A stretch of 64,000 bases of DNA from Lacisediminihabitans changchengi (GTDB taxonomy: Bacteria; Actinomycetota; Actinomycetes; Actinomycetales; Microbacteriaceae), in assembly GCF_016634425.1 (NCBI RefSeq), contig NZ_JAEPES010000001.1:875183-939182 (forward strand), in the 5' to 3' direction. This document shows positions 10,267 through 18,824 of the stretch, piece by piece; the stretch's first letter is position 1; every line of letters starts with the position of its first letter. A program made the translations under genes and the position numbers. The notes below the pieces were generated by a model. It ran no database searches. It saw only the letters and a program-made list of their open reading frames with translations, and had not been told where the DNA came from.

Positions 10267-12942
10267 GTGCCGGACAACGAAAAGCCTACCCTCCTCATTA
10301 TCGACGGGCACTCGCTCGCATTCCGGGCTTTCTACGCCCTCCCGGTGGACAGTTTCCAGAACCGCGAAGGCCAGCACACTAACGCCATCCACGGCTTTAT
10401 CTCGATGCTGCTCAACCTGGTCGCCAACGAGAAGCCCACCCACCTCGCCGTCGCCTTCGACATCTCGCGGTACTCCTTCCGTACCCGTGAATACCCGGAG
10501 TACAAGGGCACCCGCGGCGAGACCCCCGCCGAGTTCGTCGGGCAGATCCCGCTGCTCGAGGAGGCGCTGCACGCCATGGGCATTACGACGGTGACCAAGG
10601 AGGACTACGAGGCCGACGACATCCTGGCCACCCTTGCGAAGCGTGGTGCGGCCGAGGGGTACACCGTCTACGTGGTCTCCGGCGATCGTGATGCCATCCA
10701 GATGGTGACGGATGACGTCACCCTCCTGTATCCGAACGCCAGGGGCGTCTCCGAACTCAAGCGCTACGATCGCGACGCCGTGTTCGAGCGTTACGGCATC
10801 GAGCCGGCGCAGTATCCCGATGTCGCGGCCCTCGTGGGGGAGACCAGCGACAACCTGATCGGCATCGACAAGGTCGGTGAGAAGACGGCCGTCAAGTGGA
10901 TCACCCAGTACGGCAGCCTCGACGAGGTTCTGGCGCACGCCGACGAGATCAAGGGCGTGGTGGGGGAGAAGCTGCGCGAACAGCAGGACCGCGCCATCCG
11001 TAATCGCAAGCTCAACCACCTGCTCACCGATGTCGCTCTGCCGGTCGGCCCCGACGACCTGCTGCGTCGTCCGCTCGACGAGGCCAAGGTGCGCGAAGTC
11101 TTTGACAAGCTGCAGTTCCGCACCCTGCTCGACCGCGTGCTCAAGCTCGCGGCAGCCGCGGGCGACGATGTGTCGACCGCGAAGGCCGGTGAGGGCTCGG
11201 CCCAGCCGGGCTCGGAGATCCCCGTGGTTCGCACCCTCGTCGACGAGGAGCTGGGCTTGTGGCTCACCACTGCATCTGGTCACGGCACGAAGCCACTCGG
11301 GCTGCAGCTCGAGGTGGGTGTCGACGGCCTGACCGGCTTCGGCATCGCCTCGGCCGATGACAGCGTCTACGTACCGTGGGCTCATGGCCGACTCGACTAC
11401 GTCGACCTCGCTGATTGGCTGGCGGGCGACTCGCCGAAATTCGTCTTCGACTACAAGCCGATGCTGAAGACGCTGGCCGCGGCCGACCTCGAACTCGGCG
11501 GAGTGGTGTTCGACACCACTCTGGCCGCCTGGCTGCTGAAGCCCGGGGGGCACGACCAGAACCTGGCCGCGCAGGTCTACACCCACCTGGGCGAGCACCT
11601 GGCCGAGCCCGACCCCAATCAGCTGGTGCCCGAGGCCGACGCCGTGAGTCCAGCGACCGAGGCCTGGTACGTGCTGCGTCTCTGCGAGTATCTGAACGAG
11701 CGACTGGACGAGGGCTCGCGTCGCGTGCTGTCCGACCTCGAACTGCCGCTGATTCCCGTGATCAACCGCATGGAGACCACTGGCATCACGGTCGATGCCG
11801 ACATTCTCGCCGGACTCAACACTCAGCTCGGTGCCACCGCGATGGACCTGGCCTCCCGCGCCTACGCCGAGATCGGCCGCGAGGTGAACCTCGGCTCGCC
11901 CAAACAGCTGCAGCAGGTGTTGTTCGAGGAGCTGCAGATGCCCAAGACCCGGGCAAACAAGACCGGATACTCGACGGATGCGGCGTCCCTCGCCGACCTC
12001 CAGGCGCAGAACCCGCACCCCTTCCTCGACCTGCTCCTGCAGCACCGCGACGCCACCAAACTGCGGCAGATCGTGGAGACGCTGGAGAAGTCGATCGCTC
12101 CCGATCACCGCATCCACACGCGGTACGACCAGACCGGTACCAGCACGGGCCGGATCTCCTCGACCGAGCCGAACCTGCAGAACATCCCGGTGCGTGCCGA
12201 GGTCGGGCGGGAGATCCGCTCCGCGTTCATCTGCGGCCCCGAGTTCGACACGCTGCTGACCGCCGACTATTCGCAAATCGAGATGCGCGTCATGGCGCAC
12301 CTCTCCGGCGACGCCGGGCTGATCGAAGCCTTCCACTCCGGGGAGGACCTGCACCGCTTCGTCGGCTCGCGCGTCTTCGGGGTCGACCCGGCGGATGTGA
12401 GCAACGCCATGCGCACCAAGGTGAAGGCGATGTCGTACGGGCTGGCATACGGCCTGAGCCCGTTCGGTCTCTCCAAACAGCTGCGCATCGAGGTGAGCGA
12501 GGCCAAGCAGCTGATCGCGGACTACTTCACCCGCTTCGGCGCGGTACGCGACTACCTCCGCGGCGTTGTCGAGCAGGCTCGCGAAGACGGCTACACCGAG
12601 ACGATCATGGGCCGCCGGCGACCGTTCGGCGACCTCACGTCGTCGAACCGGGTGCTGCGGGAGAACGCGGAGCGGCAGGCGCTGAACGCGCCGATCCAGG
12701 GGTCGGCCGCGGACATCCTGAAGGTGGCGATGCTGGGCGTCGACGCCGACATCCGCGATCGGGGTCTCGACTCCCGCATGCTCTTGCAGGTGCACGACGA
12801 ACTGGTGTTCGAGGTCGCCCACGGCGAGTTGGACGAGCTCACCGAGATCGTGGTGGATCGGATGGGCGGAGCGGCCGACCTGGCCGTGCCGCTGACCGTG
12901 CAGGTCGGAACCGGCCCCAACTGGGACGCGGCGGCGCACTGA
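10267..12942 (+). CDS. polA: DNA polymerase I
   Basis: 891-residue Pol I for gap filling and Okazaki fragment processing. The N-terminal 5'-3' exonuclease domain begins LLIIDGHSLAFRAFYALP and has YEADDILATLAK and VSGDRDAIQMV. The middle 3'-5' exonuclease-like domain keeps the fold (FVFDYKPMLKTLA) but lacks the leading Asp-Glu motif, so proofreading is probably lost, as in many actinobacteria. The polymerase domain has motif A (DYSQIEMRVMAH), motif B (RTKVKAMSYGLAYG) and motif C (LLQVHDELVFE). The GTG at 10267 gives the conserved N-terminus and follows a -10. Confidence 0.97.
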   Translation: MPDNEKPTLLIIDGHSLAFRAFYALPVDSFQNREGQHTNAIHGFISMLLNLVANEKPTHLAVAFDISRYSFRTREYPEYKGTRGETPAEFVGQIPLLEEALHAMGITTVTKEDYEADDILATLAKRGAAEGYTVYVVSGDRDAIQMVTDDVTLLYPNARGVSELKRYDRDAVFERYGIEPAQYPDVAALVGETSDNLIGIDKVGEKTAVKWITQYGSLDEVLAHADEIKGVVGEKLREQQDRAIRNRKLNHLLTDVALPVGPDDLLRRPLDEAKVREVFDKLQFRTLLDRVLKLAAAAGDDVSTAKAGEGSAQPGSEIPVVRTLVDEELGLWLTTASGHGTKPLGLQLEVGVDGLTGFGIASADDSVYVPWAHGRLDYVDLADWLAGDSPKFVFDYKPMLKTLAAADLELGGVVFDTTLAAWLLKPGGHDQNLAAQVYTHLGEHLAEPDPNQLVPEADAVSPATEAWYVLRLCEYLNERLDEGSRRVLSDLELPLIPVINRMETTGITVDADILAGLNTQLGATAMDLASRAYAEIGREVNLGSPKQLQQVLFEELQMPKTRANKTGYSTDAASLADLQAQNPHPFLDLLLQHRDATKLRQIVETLEKSIAPDHRIHTRYDQTGTSTGRISSTEPNLQNIPVRAEVGREIRSAFICGPEFDTLLTADYSQIEMRVMAHLSGDAGLIEAFHSGEDLHRFVGSRVFGVDPADVSNAMRTKVKAMSYGLAYGLSPFGLSKQLRIEVSEAKQLIADYFTRFGAVRDYLRGVVEQAREDGYTETIMGRRRPFGDLTSSNRVLRENAERQALNAPIQGSAADILKVAMLGVDADIRDRGLDSRMLLQVHDELVFEVAHGELDELTEIVVDRMGGAADLAVPLTVQVGTGPNWDAAAH

Positions 12943-12944
12943 TC

Positions 12945-13388
12945 ATGGCGCGACTCGAAGGTCCCCTGGCCGAGCTGATCGACGCCCGCTCGATCCGTCT
13001 CGACGAGCACGCGGTCGACCGGTTCGACGCCGTGCGGAGGGCGGGTGAAGCGCTCCTCGAGGTCGGTGCGGTCGGCGAGCTGTACATCGACGCCATGATC
13101 GAACGTGAGGCGAGTGTGTCGACGTTCGTCGGCGAGGGCTTCGCCTTTCCACACGCCACCCGGTCGGCGGCCGGCGATGTCGACCACGATGCGCTCGTGG
13201 TTCTGCGCTTTCCTGACGGGGTCGACTGGGACGGCGAGAGGGTGTTCGTCTGCATCGGCATTGCTGCTCGGGGTCGCGGCTACATCGGGCTGCTGTCTCG
13301 CCTGGCGACGCTCCTGCTCGATCCACGGCGGGCCGCGGCGCTGCGGTCGGCGACGTCACCGGCCGAGGTCTACGCGCTTCTCGGGTAG
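12945..13388 (+). CDS. PTS EIIA domain protein (fructose/mannitol type)
   Basis: 147-residue stand-alone EIIA of the fructose/mannitol superfamily. The phosphorylatable His is in GEGFAFPHATRS near residue 67, preceded by a helical AVRRAGEALLEVGAV region. The ATG is 2 bp after the polA stop. A gene for HPr, its phospho-donor, follows at 13465, but no EIIB or EIIC is present in this window, so the role may be sugar uptake with distant partners or regulation. Confidence 0.88.
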   Translation: MARLEGPLAELIDARSIRLDEHAVDRFDAVRRAGEALLEVGAVGELYIDAMIEREASVSTFVGEGFAFPHATRSAAGDVDHDALVVLRFPDGVDWDGERVFVCIGIAARGRGYIGLLSRLATLLLDPRRAAALRSATSPAEVYALLG

Positions 13389-13464
13389 TGTGCTCCGAAA
13401 CTCCCTCGCCCGATGCGGCGCGGTGAGCTCACCCGAGAGTCGTACCGCCGAAAGCGAGCATCGC

Positions 13465-13734
13465 ATGCCCGACCGTACCGTCGTCGTCGCCTCCAGCGTC
13501 GGCCTCCATGCTCGCCCAGCCTCGCTGTTCTGCCAGGCGGTCGCGCGAATCGGTGTGCCGGTGCTGCTGACCGGAGCGAGCGGCCGCAGCGTCAACGCCG
13601 CGAGCATCCTCGGCGTGCTGTCCCTGGGGATCGGGCCTGGCGAGTCGGTAACTCTGGAGGCCGACGGGGAGCGGGCCGAGATCGCTCTCGACGAGCTCGT
13701 CGCGTTGCTCAGCGTCGACCTGGACCTCGAATAG
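13465..13734 (+). CDS. ptsH: Phosphocarrier protein HPr
   Basis: 89-residue HPr. The active His is in SSVGLHARPASLF near residue 15 and the Ser-46 region is SVNAASILGVLSLGI, which keeps the serine. It carries phosphate from enzyme I to EIIA proteins such as the one encoded upstream. A possible -10 (TAGTGT) overlaps the EIIA stop at 13386-13391, and a weak ribosome site GAAAGCGAG precedes the ATG. Confidence 0.94.
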   Translation: MPDRTVVVASSVGLHARPASLFCQAVARIGVPVLLTGASGRSVNAASILGVLSLGIGPGESVTLEADGERAEIALDELVALLSVDLDLE

Positions 13735-13747
13735 CGTTCATTCGCAA

Positions 13748-13753
13748 TAGGCT
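13748..13753 (+). promoter_or_regulatory. Predicted -10 of leaderless DUF885 promoter
   Basis: TAGGCT, then 6 nt, then the ATG at 13760. No Shine-Dalgarno is seen. Confidence 0.55.
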
Positions 13754-13759
13754 CGGTGC

Positions 13760-15460
13760 ATGACTGAAGCTTTCGGAGCGCACCAGATTCGCACCCCCAC
13801 CGCCGTCGACGCCGTCGCTGAGAAATGGGTCGAGACCGAGCTCGACCTGTTTCCCGAGTACCGGGTCTACATCGGCCGCCCCGGCCACGAGGGGGAGTAC
13901 TCCGATTACTCACCGGCGGGAGCGGAGCGCGCCGTCGAGGCCGTGCGTTCTGCCCTCGCGGAGGTTCAGGCGACGACGCCGGTCGACGCGATCGACGAGG
14001 TCACCAAGATGGACCTCGCCCGCGAGCTGCAGCTCTCGATCGACAAGCACGAGGCAGGCTTCAACCAGCGCAACCTCAACGTGATCGCGAGCCCGGCCCA
14101 GGAACTCCGCGACATCTTCGACCTGGTGCCCACGGCATCCGTCGACGACTGGAGCAATGTCGCTAAGCGATTGCACAACCTCCCCGAGGCGATGGACGGC
14201 TATATCGAGACGCTGCGGAGCGGCATCGCCAACGGCAACGTCCCCGCGATACGCCAGGTGAAAGAGATCATCACTCAGGCCAATAAGCAGGTTGCCGACT
14301 CCGGGTTCTTCTTCCAGCTGGCGGCGAACGCGAACGGCCGTCTCGAGGCGGGGTCGCTGCCAGACTCGCTGCAGAGCGACCTCGACGCGGGCGCGCAGGC
14401 CTCGGCGAACGCGTACCAGAAGCTCTCCGACTTCCTCCGCACCGAACTCGCCCAGCACGCTCCGGAGAAGGATGCCGTCGGTCGCGAGATCTACTCGCTC
14501 GCCTCTCGGGACTTTCTCGGCGCCGTCGTCGACCTCGACGAGACCTACGAGTGGGGCATCGAGGAACTCGCCCGCATGACCTCCGAGCAGGAGGCGATCG
14601 CCCGCGAGATCACGCCTGGCGCCACCGTCGCCGAGGCCATCGCCTATCTCGACCAGGATCCGAGCCGAAAGCTGCACGGCACCGAGGCTCTGCAGCGCTG
14701 GATGCAGGAGACCAGCGACCGCGCCGTCGACGAGCTGTCGAAGACCCACTTCGACATCCCGGAAGAGGTCAAGAGCCTGGTCTGCATGATCGCCCCTACC
14801 CAGGAGGGTGGCATCTACTACACCGGCCCGACCGACGACTTCTCCCGCCCCGGCCAGATGTGGTGGAGCGTGCCGGAGGGCGTCACCGAGTTCGACACCT
14901 GGCGTGAGCTCACCACGGTCTACCACGAGGGTGTGCCCGGCCATCACCTGCAGATCGGCCAGGCCGTCTACAACAAGGCTCAGTTGAACACCTGGCGCCG
15001 CAATGCGGGCACCTCCGGCCACGCCGAAGGCTGGGCGCTCTATGCGGAGCGCCTGATGGAGCAGCTCGGCTACCTCGACGACCCGGCCGACCGCCTCGGC
15101 ATGCTCGATGGTCAGCGGATGCGCGCGGCCCGCGTCGTGCTCGACATCGGCGTACACCTCGAGAAGCAACTGCCAGACGGCTCGGGCCCGTGGACCGGCG
15201 ACTACGCCTTCGGCTTCCTCGGCGAGAACGTCAACATGAGCCGTGAGTTCGTGCGCTTCGAGGTCAACCGGTACCTCGGCTGGCCCGGTCAGGCACCCTC
15301 GTACAAGGTCGGCCAGCGCATCTGGGAGCAGTTGCGGGATGAGTATGCACGGCGCGAGGGCGCGGCATTCGACATCCGTGCGTTCCATAAAAAGGCGCTG
15401 GATATCGGCGGCGTCGGACTCGACACCCTGCGTTCGGCCCTTCTCACCCCGGCCAGGTAG
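13760..15460 (+). CDS. DUF885 family putative zinc metallopeptidase
   Basis: 566-residue cytoplasmic DUF885 protein. The motif TVYHEGVPGHHLQ near residue 388 resembles the HExxH zinc site with an inserted Gly-Pro typical of this family, and GHAEGWALYAERL about 32 residues later gives the likely third ligand. There is no signal peptide. Family members are thought to be carboxypeptidase-like, but the substrate is unknown. The length is normal. Confidence 0.88.
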   Translation: MTEAFGAHQIRTPTAVDAVAEKWVETELDLFPEYRVYIGRPGHEGEYSDYSPAGAERAVEAVRSALAEVQATTPVDAIDEVTKMDLARELQLSIDKHEAGFNQRNLNVIASPAQELRDIFDLVPTASVDDWSNVAKRLHNLPEAMDGYIETLRSGIANGNVPAIRQVKEIITQANKQVADSGFFFQLAANANGRLEAGSLPDSLQSDLDAGAQASANAYQKLSDFLRTELAQHAPEKDAVGREIYSLASRDFLGAVVDLDETYEWGIEELARMTSEQEAIAREITPGATVAEAIAYLDQDPSRKLHGTEALQRWMQETSDRAVDELSKTHFDIPEEVKSLVCMIAPTQEGGIYYTGPTDDFSRPGQMWWSVPEGVTEFDTWRELTTVYHEGVPGHHLQIGQAVYNKAQLNTWRRNAGTSGHAEGWALYAERLMEQLGYLDDPADRLGMLDGQRMRAARVVLDIGVHLEKQLPDGSGPWTGDYAFGFLGENVNMSREFVRFEVNRYLGWPGQAPSYKVGQRIWEQLRDEYARREGAAFDIRAFHKKALDIGGVGLDTLRSALLTPAR

Positions 15461-15464
15461 GGCG

Positions 15465-16142
15465 TTGGCTCGACAGAACACGACCCGTCTCACCGGTTCG
15501 AACACCGCTCCTTCGCCCTATGAACTCGTGCTCGGCGACGAGCTCGACGCTCTTCATCCCCGACTGAGGGCATATTTCGATGGCATCCCCGACGGCTCCA
15601 CCGGCGTCGGTTCCGGCGTCTTCGAGCGGGTAGGGACGCCCCGGCTGTGGCTCTGGCCGGTGCTTTGGCTGCTCGAGCGGGAGGGCGTGCTCTTTCCCGT
15701 CTGGAGCGCGCGCGTGCCATTCACCGTGCGCAATTGTCCGGTGATCGATGCCGCGGGAAACACCGCGGTGCTGGCCTCGCGGGAATTCCGGTTCAGCGCC
15801 AGGCGCCCCTTCGGCCGCGACCGGGAGATGACGGATGCCATCACGGCCGAGCGCGGGCGGCTCGTCGATCACCTCGGCACCCAGCGACGGTACGCGGCAC
15901 GCCTGCGGGCGGAGGTCGTCGATGGCGAGCTGCACCTGGTGTCGACCCGGGTCTCGGTGCGATTCGGCCGGTTCGCGATTCCGATCCCGACGTCGATCGC
16001 GCCGGTGGTCCGCCTGGTCGAGCGGTTCGATGCGAAGTCCGGCCTGCAGCACGTCTCGGTCGTCGTCGAGTCGCCCCGGCTCGGGCGGCTCTACGAATAC
16101 GCGGGCTCGTTCAGCTACAGCGTCGTTCCGGGAGCGTGGTGA
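15465..16142 (+). CDS. DUF4166 protein
   Basis: 225-residue protein with the DUF4166 domain. Likely TTG start at 15465, only 4 bp after the DUF885 stop, giving ARQNTTRLTG; the conserved region begins SPYELVLGDELDALHPRL. DUF4166 is often found beside, or fused to, SDR epimerases, and an epimerase gene follows 4 bp downstream, so a joint role is likely. The biochemical function is unknown. A start further downstream cannot be excluded because no clear ribosome site is visible. Confidence 0.8.
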   Translation: MARQNTTRLTGSNTAPSPYELVLGDELDALHPRLRAYFDGIPDGSTGVGSGVFERVGTPRLWLWPVLWLLEREGVLFPVWSARVPFTVRNCPVIDAAGNTAVLASREFRFSARRPFGRDREMTDAITAERGRLVDHLGTQRRYAARLRAEVVDGELHLVSTRVSVRFGRFAIPIPTSIAPVVRLVERFDAKSGLQHVSVVVESPRLGRLYEYAGSFSYSVVPGAW

Positions 16143-16146
16143 ACGG

Positions 16147-17112
16147 ATGCCCGAACACATCGTCATCGCGGGTGGCTCCGGGTTCATCGGGCAGTACCTC
16201 GCGCGCGCCTTCCGCGCCGACGGCGCCATAGTGCGCACTATCGGTCGTTCCGGCTCCACCGCGACCTGGGGTGACACCGCCGCGATCACCGATCTCCTGG
16301 ACGGCGCCGACCTGCTGATCAACCTGGCGGGGAAGAGCGTCAACTGCCGCTACACGCCGGAGAATCGAGCCGAGATCCTGCGATCACGGGTCGAGACCAC
16401 CCGAGAGCTGGCCGAGGCGATCGCTGACTGCGAGCATCCGCCGCCGCTCTGGATCAACTCGTCGACAGCGACGATCTACCGCCACGCCGAGGATCGCCCG
16501 ATGACGTAGTCGTCCGGTGAGATCGGCACCGGATTCTCGGTCTCGGTCGCCGAGGCGTGGGAGCGGGAGTTGTACGCCCGCGACCTGCCGGGCACCAGGA
16601 GGGTCGCCGTGCGGATGGCGATCGTGCTCGGCGACGGCAGTGCGCTCACGCCGCTGCTGCGGCTCGCTCGCGTCGGTCTCGGCGGCCCACAGCTCGACGG
16701 CGGCTGGTTCGCCACCGCGGCCGGGCGTGCTGCCGGCACATTCCACGAGTTCCGCGCGCGGGACGGACGCCAGCGCTTCAGCTGGATCCACATCGCCGAT
16801 GTGCTCGGAATCATCCGCTTCCTCCGCACCCGCCCCGACCTCGACGGGGCGATCAACGTGTCGTCGCCGAACCCGTCAGACAGTCGCACACTGATGGCGA
16901 CCATCCGTCGGGTGCTCGGGATGCCGATCGGGCTGCCAGCCCCGCGGTGGATGCTCGAGATCGGCTCCGCGGTCATCAAGACCGAGACCGAGCTGGTGTT
17001 GAAGAGCCGGTGGGTGCTCCCGGAACGCCTGGTCGAGGCCGGCTACGCGTTCGAGTTTCCCGAGCTGGAGCCGGCCATCCGAGACATCGTGACGGCGAAA
17101 CAACCCGCCTGA
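16147..17112 (+). pseudogene. TIGR01777-family NAD-dependent epimerase, interrupted by in-frame TAG
   Basis: An SDR epimerase frame of 322 codons with a single in-frame TAG at 16507-16509 (codon 121). Before it lie the Rossmann motif IAGGSGFIGQYLARA and LLINLAGKSVNCRYT, INSSTATIYRHAEDRPMT. After it the same frame continues with SSGEIGTGFSVSVAEAWERE, TRRVAVRMAIVLGDG, QRFSWIHIADVLG and the C-terminal DUF1731-like part. In the family this site is usually Glu, Gln or another polar residue, so one base change (GAG or CAG to TAG) explains the break. It could be a recent nonsense mutation, a sequencing error, or suppressed in vivo. Upstream partner: DUF4166. Confidence 0.85.
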
Positions 17113-17143
17113 GACTCGGTGGCGACCCACCCCGCGAAGACGC

Positions 17144-17149
17144 TAAGCT
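17144..17149 (+). promoter_or_regulatory. Predicted -10 of rpsA promoter
   Basis: TAAGCT. Transcription would start near 17156, right at a small GTCAC-GTTT-GTGAC hairpin (17155-17168), and leave an approximately 110-nt leader before the rpsA ATG. Confidence 0.45.
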
Positions 17150-17267
17150 AGAACGTCACGTTTGTGACATCCCATCCGCTGCCGTGCGCGGAACATTATC
17201 TTCTCCACCCTCTGCGCCGGCCTGAATAATGCCTCAACCGAGGCGTCCATCCTGGAGCAACCACTAC

Positions 17268-18713
17268 ATGACACTCGTAACGACCACCGGCCCCAAGCAG
17301 GTCGCGATCAACGACATCGGATCTGCTGAAGACTTCCTCGCCGCGGTCGAAAAGACTTTGAAGTTCTTCAACGACGGGGACCTCATCGAAGGCACCGTCG
17401 TGAAGATCGACCGCGACGAGGTTCTCCTCGACGTCGGGTACAAGACGGAGGGCGTCATCCCCTCCCGTGAGCTTTCCATCAAGCACGACGTGGACCCCTC
17501 CGAGGTCGTCCAGGTCGGCGACAGCGTCGAGGCTCTCGTTCTGCAGAAGGAAGACAAAGAGGGTCGTCTGATCCTCTCCAAGAAGCGTGCTCAGTACGAG
17601 CGTGCCTGGGGAGACGTCGAGAAGATCAAGGACGCCGACGGCGTCGTCACCGGTTCGGTCATCGAGGTCGTCAAGGGTGGCCTCATCGTCGACATCGGCC
17701 TCCGTGGCTTCCTGCCGGCATCGCTCATCGAGCTGCGCCGCGTCCGCGACCTCACGCCGTACCTCGGCCAGGAGATCGAGGCCAAGATCCTCGAGCTCGA
17801 CAAGAACCGCAACAACGTCGTTCTGAGCCGCCGCGCGCTGCTCGAGCAGACGCAGTCGGAGAGCCGCACCACCTTCCTCAACAACCTCGCCAAGGGCCAG
17901 ATCCGCAAGGGTGTCGTCTCGTCGATCGTCAACTTCGGTGCGTTCGTCGACCTCGGCGGCGTTGACGGACTCGTTCACGTCTCCGAGCTGTCGTGGAAGC
18001 ACATCGAGCACGCCTCCGAGGTCGTCGAGGTTGGCCAGGAGGTCACCGTCGAGATCCTCGAGGTCGACCTCGAGCGCGAGCGCGTCTCCCTGTCGCTCAA
18101 GGCGACGCAGGAAGACCCGTGGCAGGTCTTTGCCCGCACCCACGCCATCGGCCAGGTTGCACCGGGTAAGGTCACCAAGCTCGTCCCCTTCGGCGCGTTC
18201 GTTCGCGTTGCAGAGGGCATCGAGGGCCTGGTCCACATCTCCGAGCTGTCGGGCAAGCACGTCGAGCTCGCCGAGCAGGTCGTGTCGGTCGGCGACGAGG
18301 TCTTCGTCAAGGTCATCGACATCGACCTCGAGCGTCGCCGCATCTCCCTCTCGCTGAAGCAGGCGAACGAGGGCGTCGACCCCAACGGCACCGAGTTCGA
18401 CCCGGCGCTGTACGGAATGCTCACCGAGTACGACGAGCAGGGCAACTACAAGTACCCCGAGGGCTTCGACCCGGAGACCAACGAGTGGCGCGAGGGCTTC
18501 GAGGCCCAGCGCGAGAAGTGGGAGCAGGACTACGCTGCCGCCCAGGCTCGCTGGGAAGCGCACAAGAAGCAGGTCGAGGCAGCTGCCTCGCAGGTCATCG
18601 AGGACATCCCCGGTGCCGGCTCCAGCTTCTCCAGCGAGTCCGAGTCGACCGGCACGCTCGCCGACGACGAGGCGCTTGCCGCTCTGCGCGAGAAGCTCAG
18701 CTCAAACAACTAG
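17268..18713 (+). CDS. rpsA: 30S ribosomal protein S1
   Basis: 481-residue S1 with four S1 RNA-binding repeats at about residues 38-108, 125-193, 208-280 and 295-365; for example the LIEGTVVKIDRDEVLLDVGYKTEGVIP and GLVHVSELSWKHIEHASEV stretches. Four repeats and an acidic, helical C-terminus are usual for actinobacterial S1. The ATG at 17268 gives MTLVTTTGPKQVAINDIG; an upstream in-frame ATG at 17229 would add a basic tail not seen in the family. It ends in a duplicated TAG-containing repeat and a strong terminator. Confidence 0.97.
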   Translation: MTLVTTTGPKQVAINDIGSAEDFLAAVEKTLKFFNDGDLIEGTVVKIDRDEVLLDVGYKTEGVIPSRELSIKHDVDPSEVVQVGDSVEALVLQKEDKEGRLILSKKRAQYERAWGDVEKIKDADGVVTGSVIEVVKGGLIVDIGLRGFLPASLIELRRVRDLTPYLGQEIEAKILELDKNRNNVVLSRRALLEQTQSESRTTFLNNLAKGQIRKGVVSSIVNFGAFVDLGGVDGLVHVSELSWKHIEHASEVVEVGQEVTVEILEVDLERERVSLSLKATQEDPWQVFARTHAIGQVAPGKVTKLVPFGAFVRVAEGIEGLVHISELSGKHVELAEQVVSVGDEVFVKVIDIDLERRRISLSLKQANEGVDPNGTEFDPALYGMLTEYDEQGNYKYPEGFDPETNEWREGFEAQREKWEQDYAAAQARWEAHKKQVEAAASQVIEDIPGAGSSFSSESESTGTLADDEALAALREKLSSNN

Positions 18714-18751
18714 TAGGCACTGCCAACTAGTAGGCACTGCCAACTAGTAGG
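18707..18751 (+). repeat. 17-bp tandem repeat over rpsA stop codon
   Basis: Unit CAACTAGTAGGCACTGC is present twice, then an 11-bp partial copy. Each copy carries TAGTAG. Because 17 is not a multiple of three, the copies place TAG in all three forward frames (18711, 18728, 18745). Confidence 0.9.
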
Positions 18752-18764
18752 TCAGCAGCACCAC

Positions 18765-18797
18765 ACGGCCGGATCCCCTCGGGGATCCGGCCGTTTT
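18765..18797 (+). terminator. Rho-independent terminator of rpsA
   Basis: Perfect palindromic stem of up to 14 bp (ACGGCCGGATCCCC and its complement) closed by a tight loop and followed by TTTT. This is the clearest intrinsic terminator in the window. Confidence 0.9.
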
Positions 18798-18812
18798 GCA
18801 TCTGTCGGTGCT

Positions 18813-18818
18813 TATGAT
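18813..18818 (+). promoter_or_regulatory. Predicted -10 of leaderless hydrolase promoter
   Basis: TATGAT, then 6 nt, then the ATG at 18825. Confidence 0.55.
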
Positions 18819-18824
18819 TCGGTC

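Noticed and set aside
10240-12939. Long open frame (899 codons) on the minus strand opposite polA
   Set aside because: It mirrors polA codon structure, has no family motif, and such antisense frames are common in GC-rich DNA. polA has all polymerase motifs.
16570-17112. Second half of the broken epimerase as an independent 180-residue gene
   Set aside because: It starts mid-domain, has no ribosome site, and aligns in frame as the continuation of the first half.
18707-18751. Short direct repeats as a CRISPR array
   Set aside because: Units are contiguous with no spacers and too short; no cas genes. They are tandem duplications.
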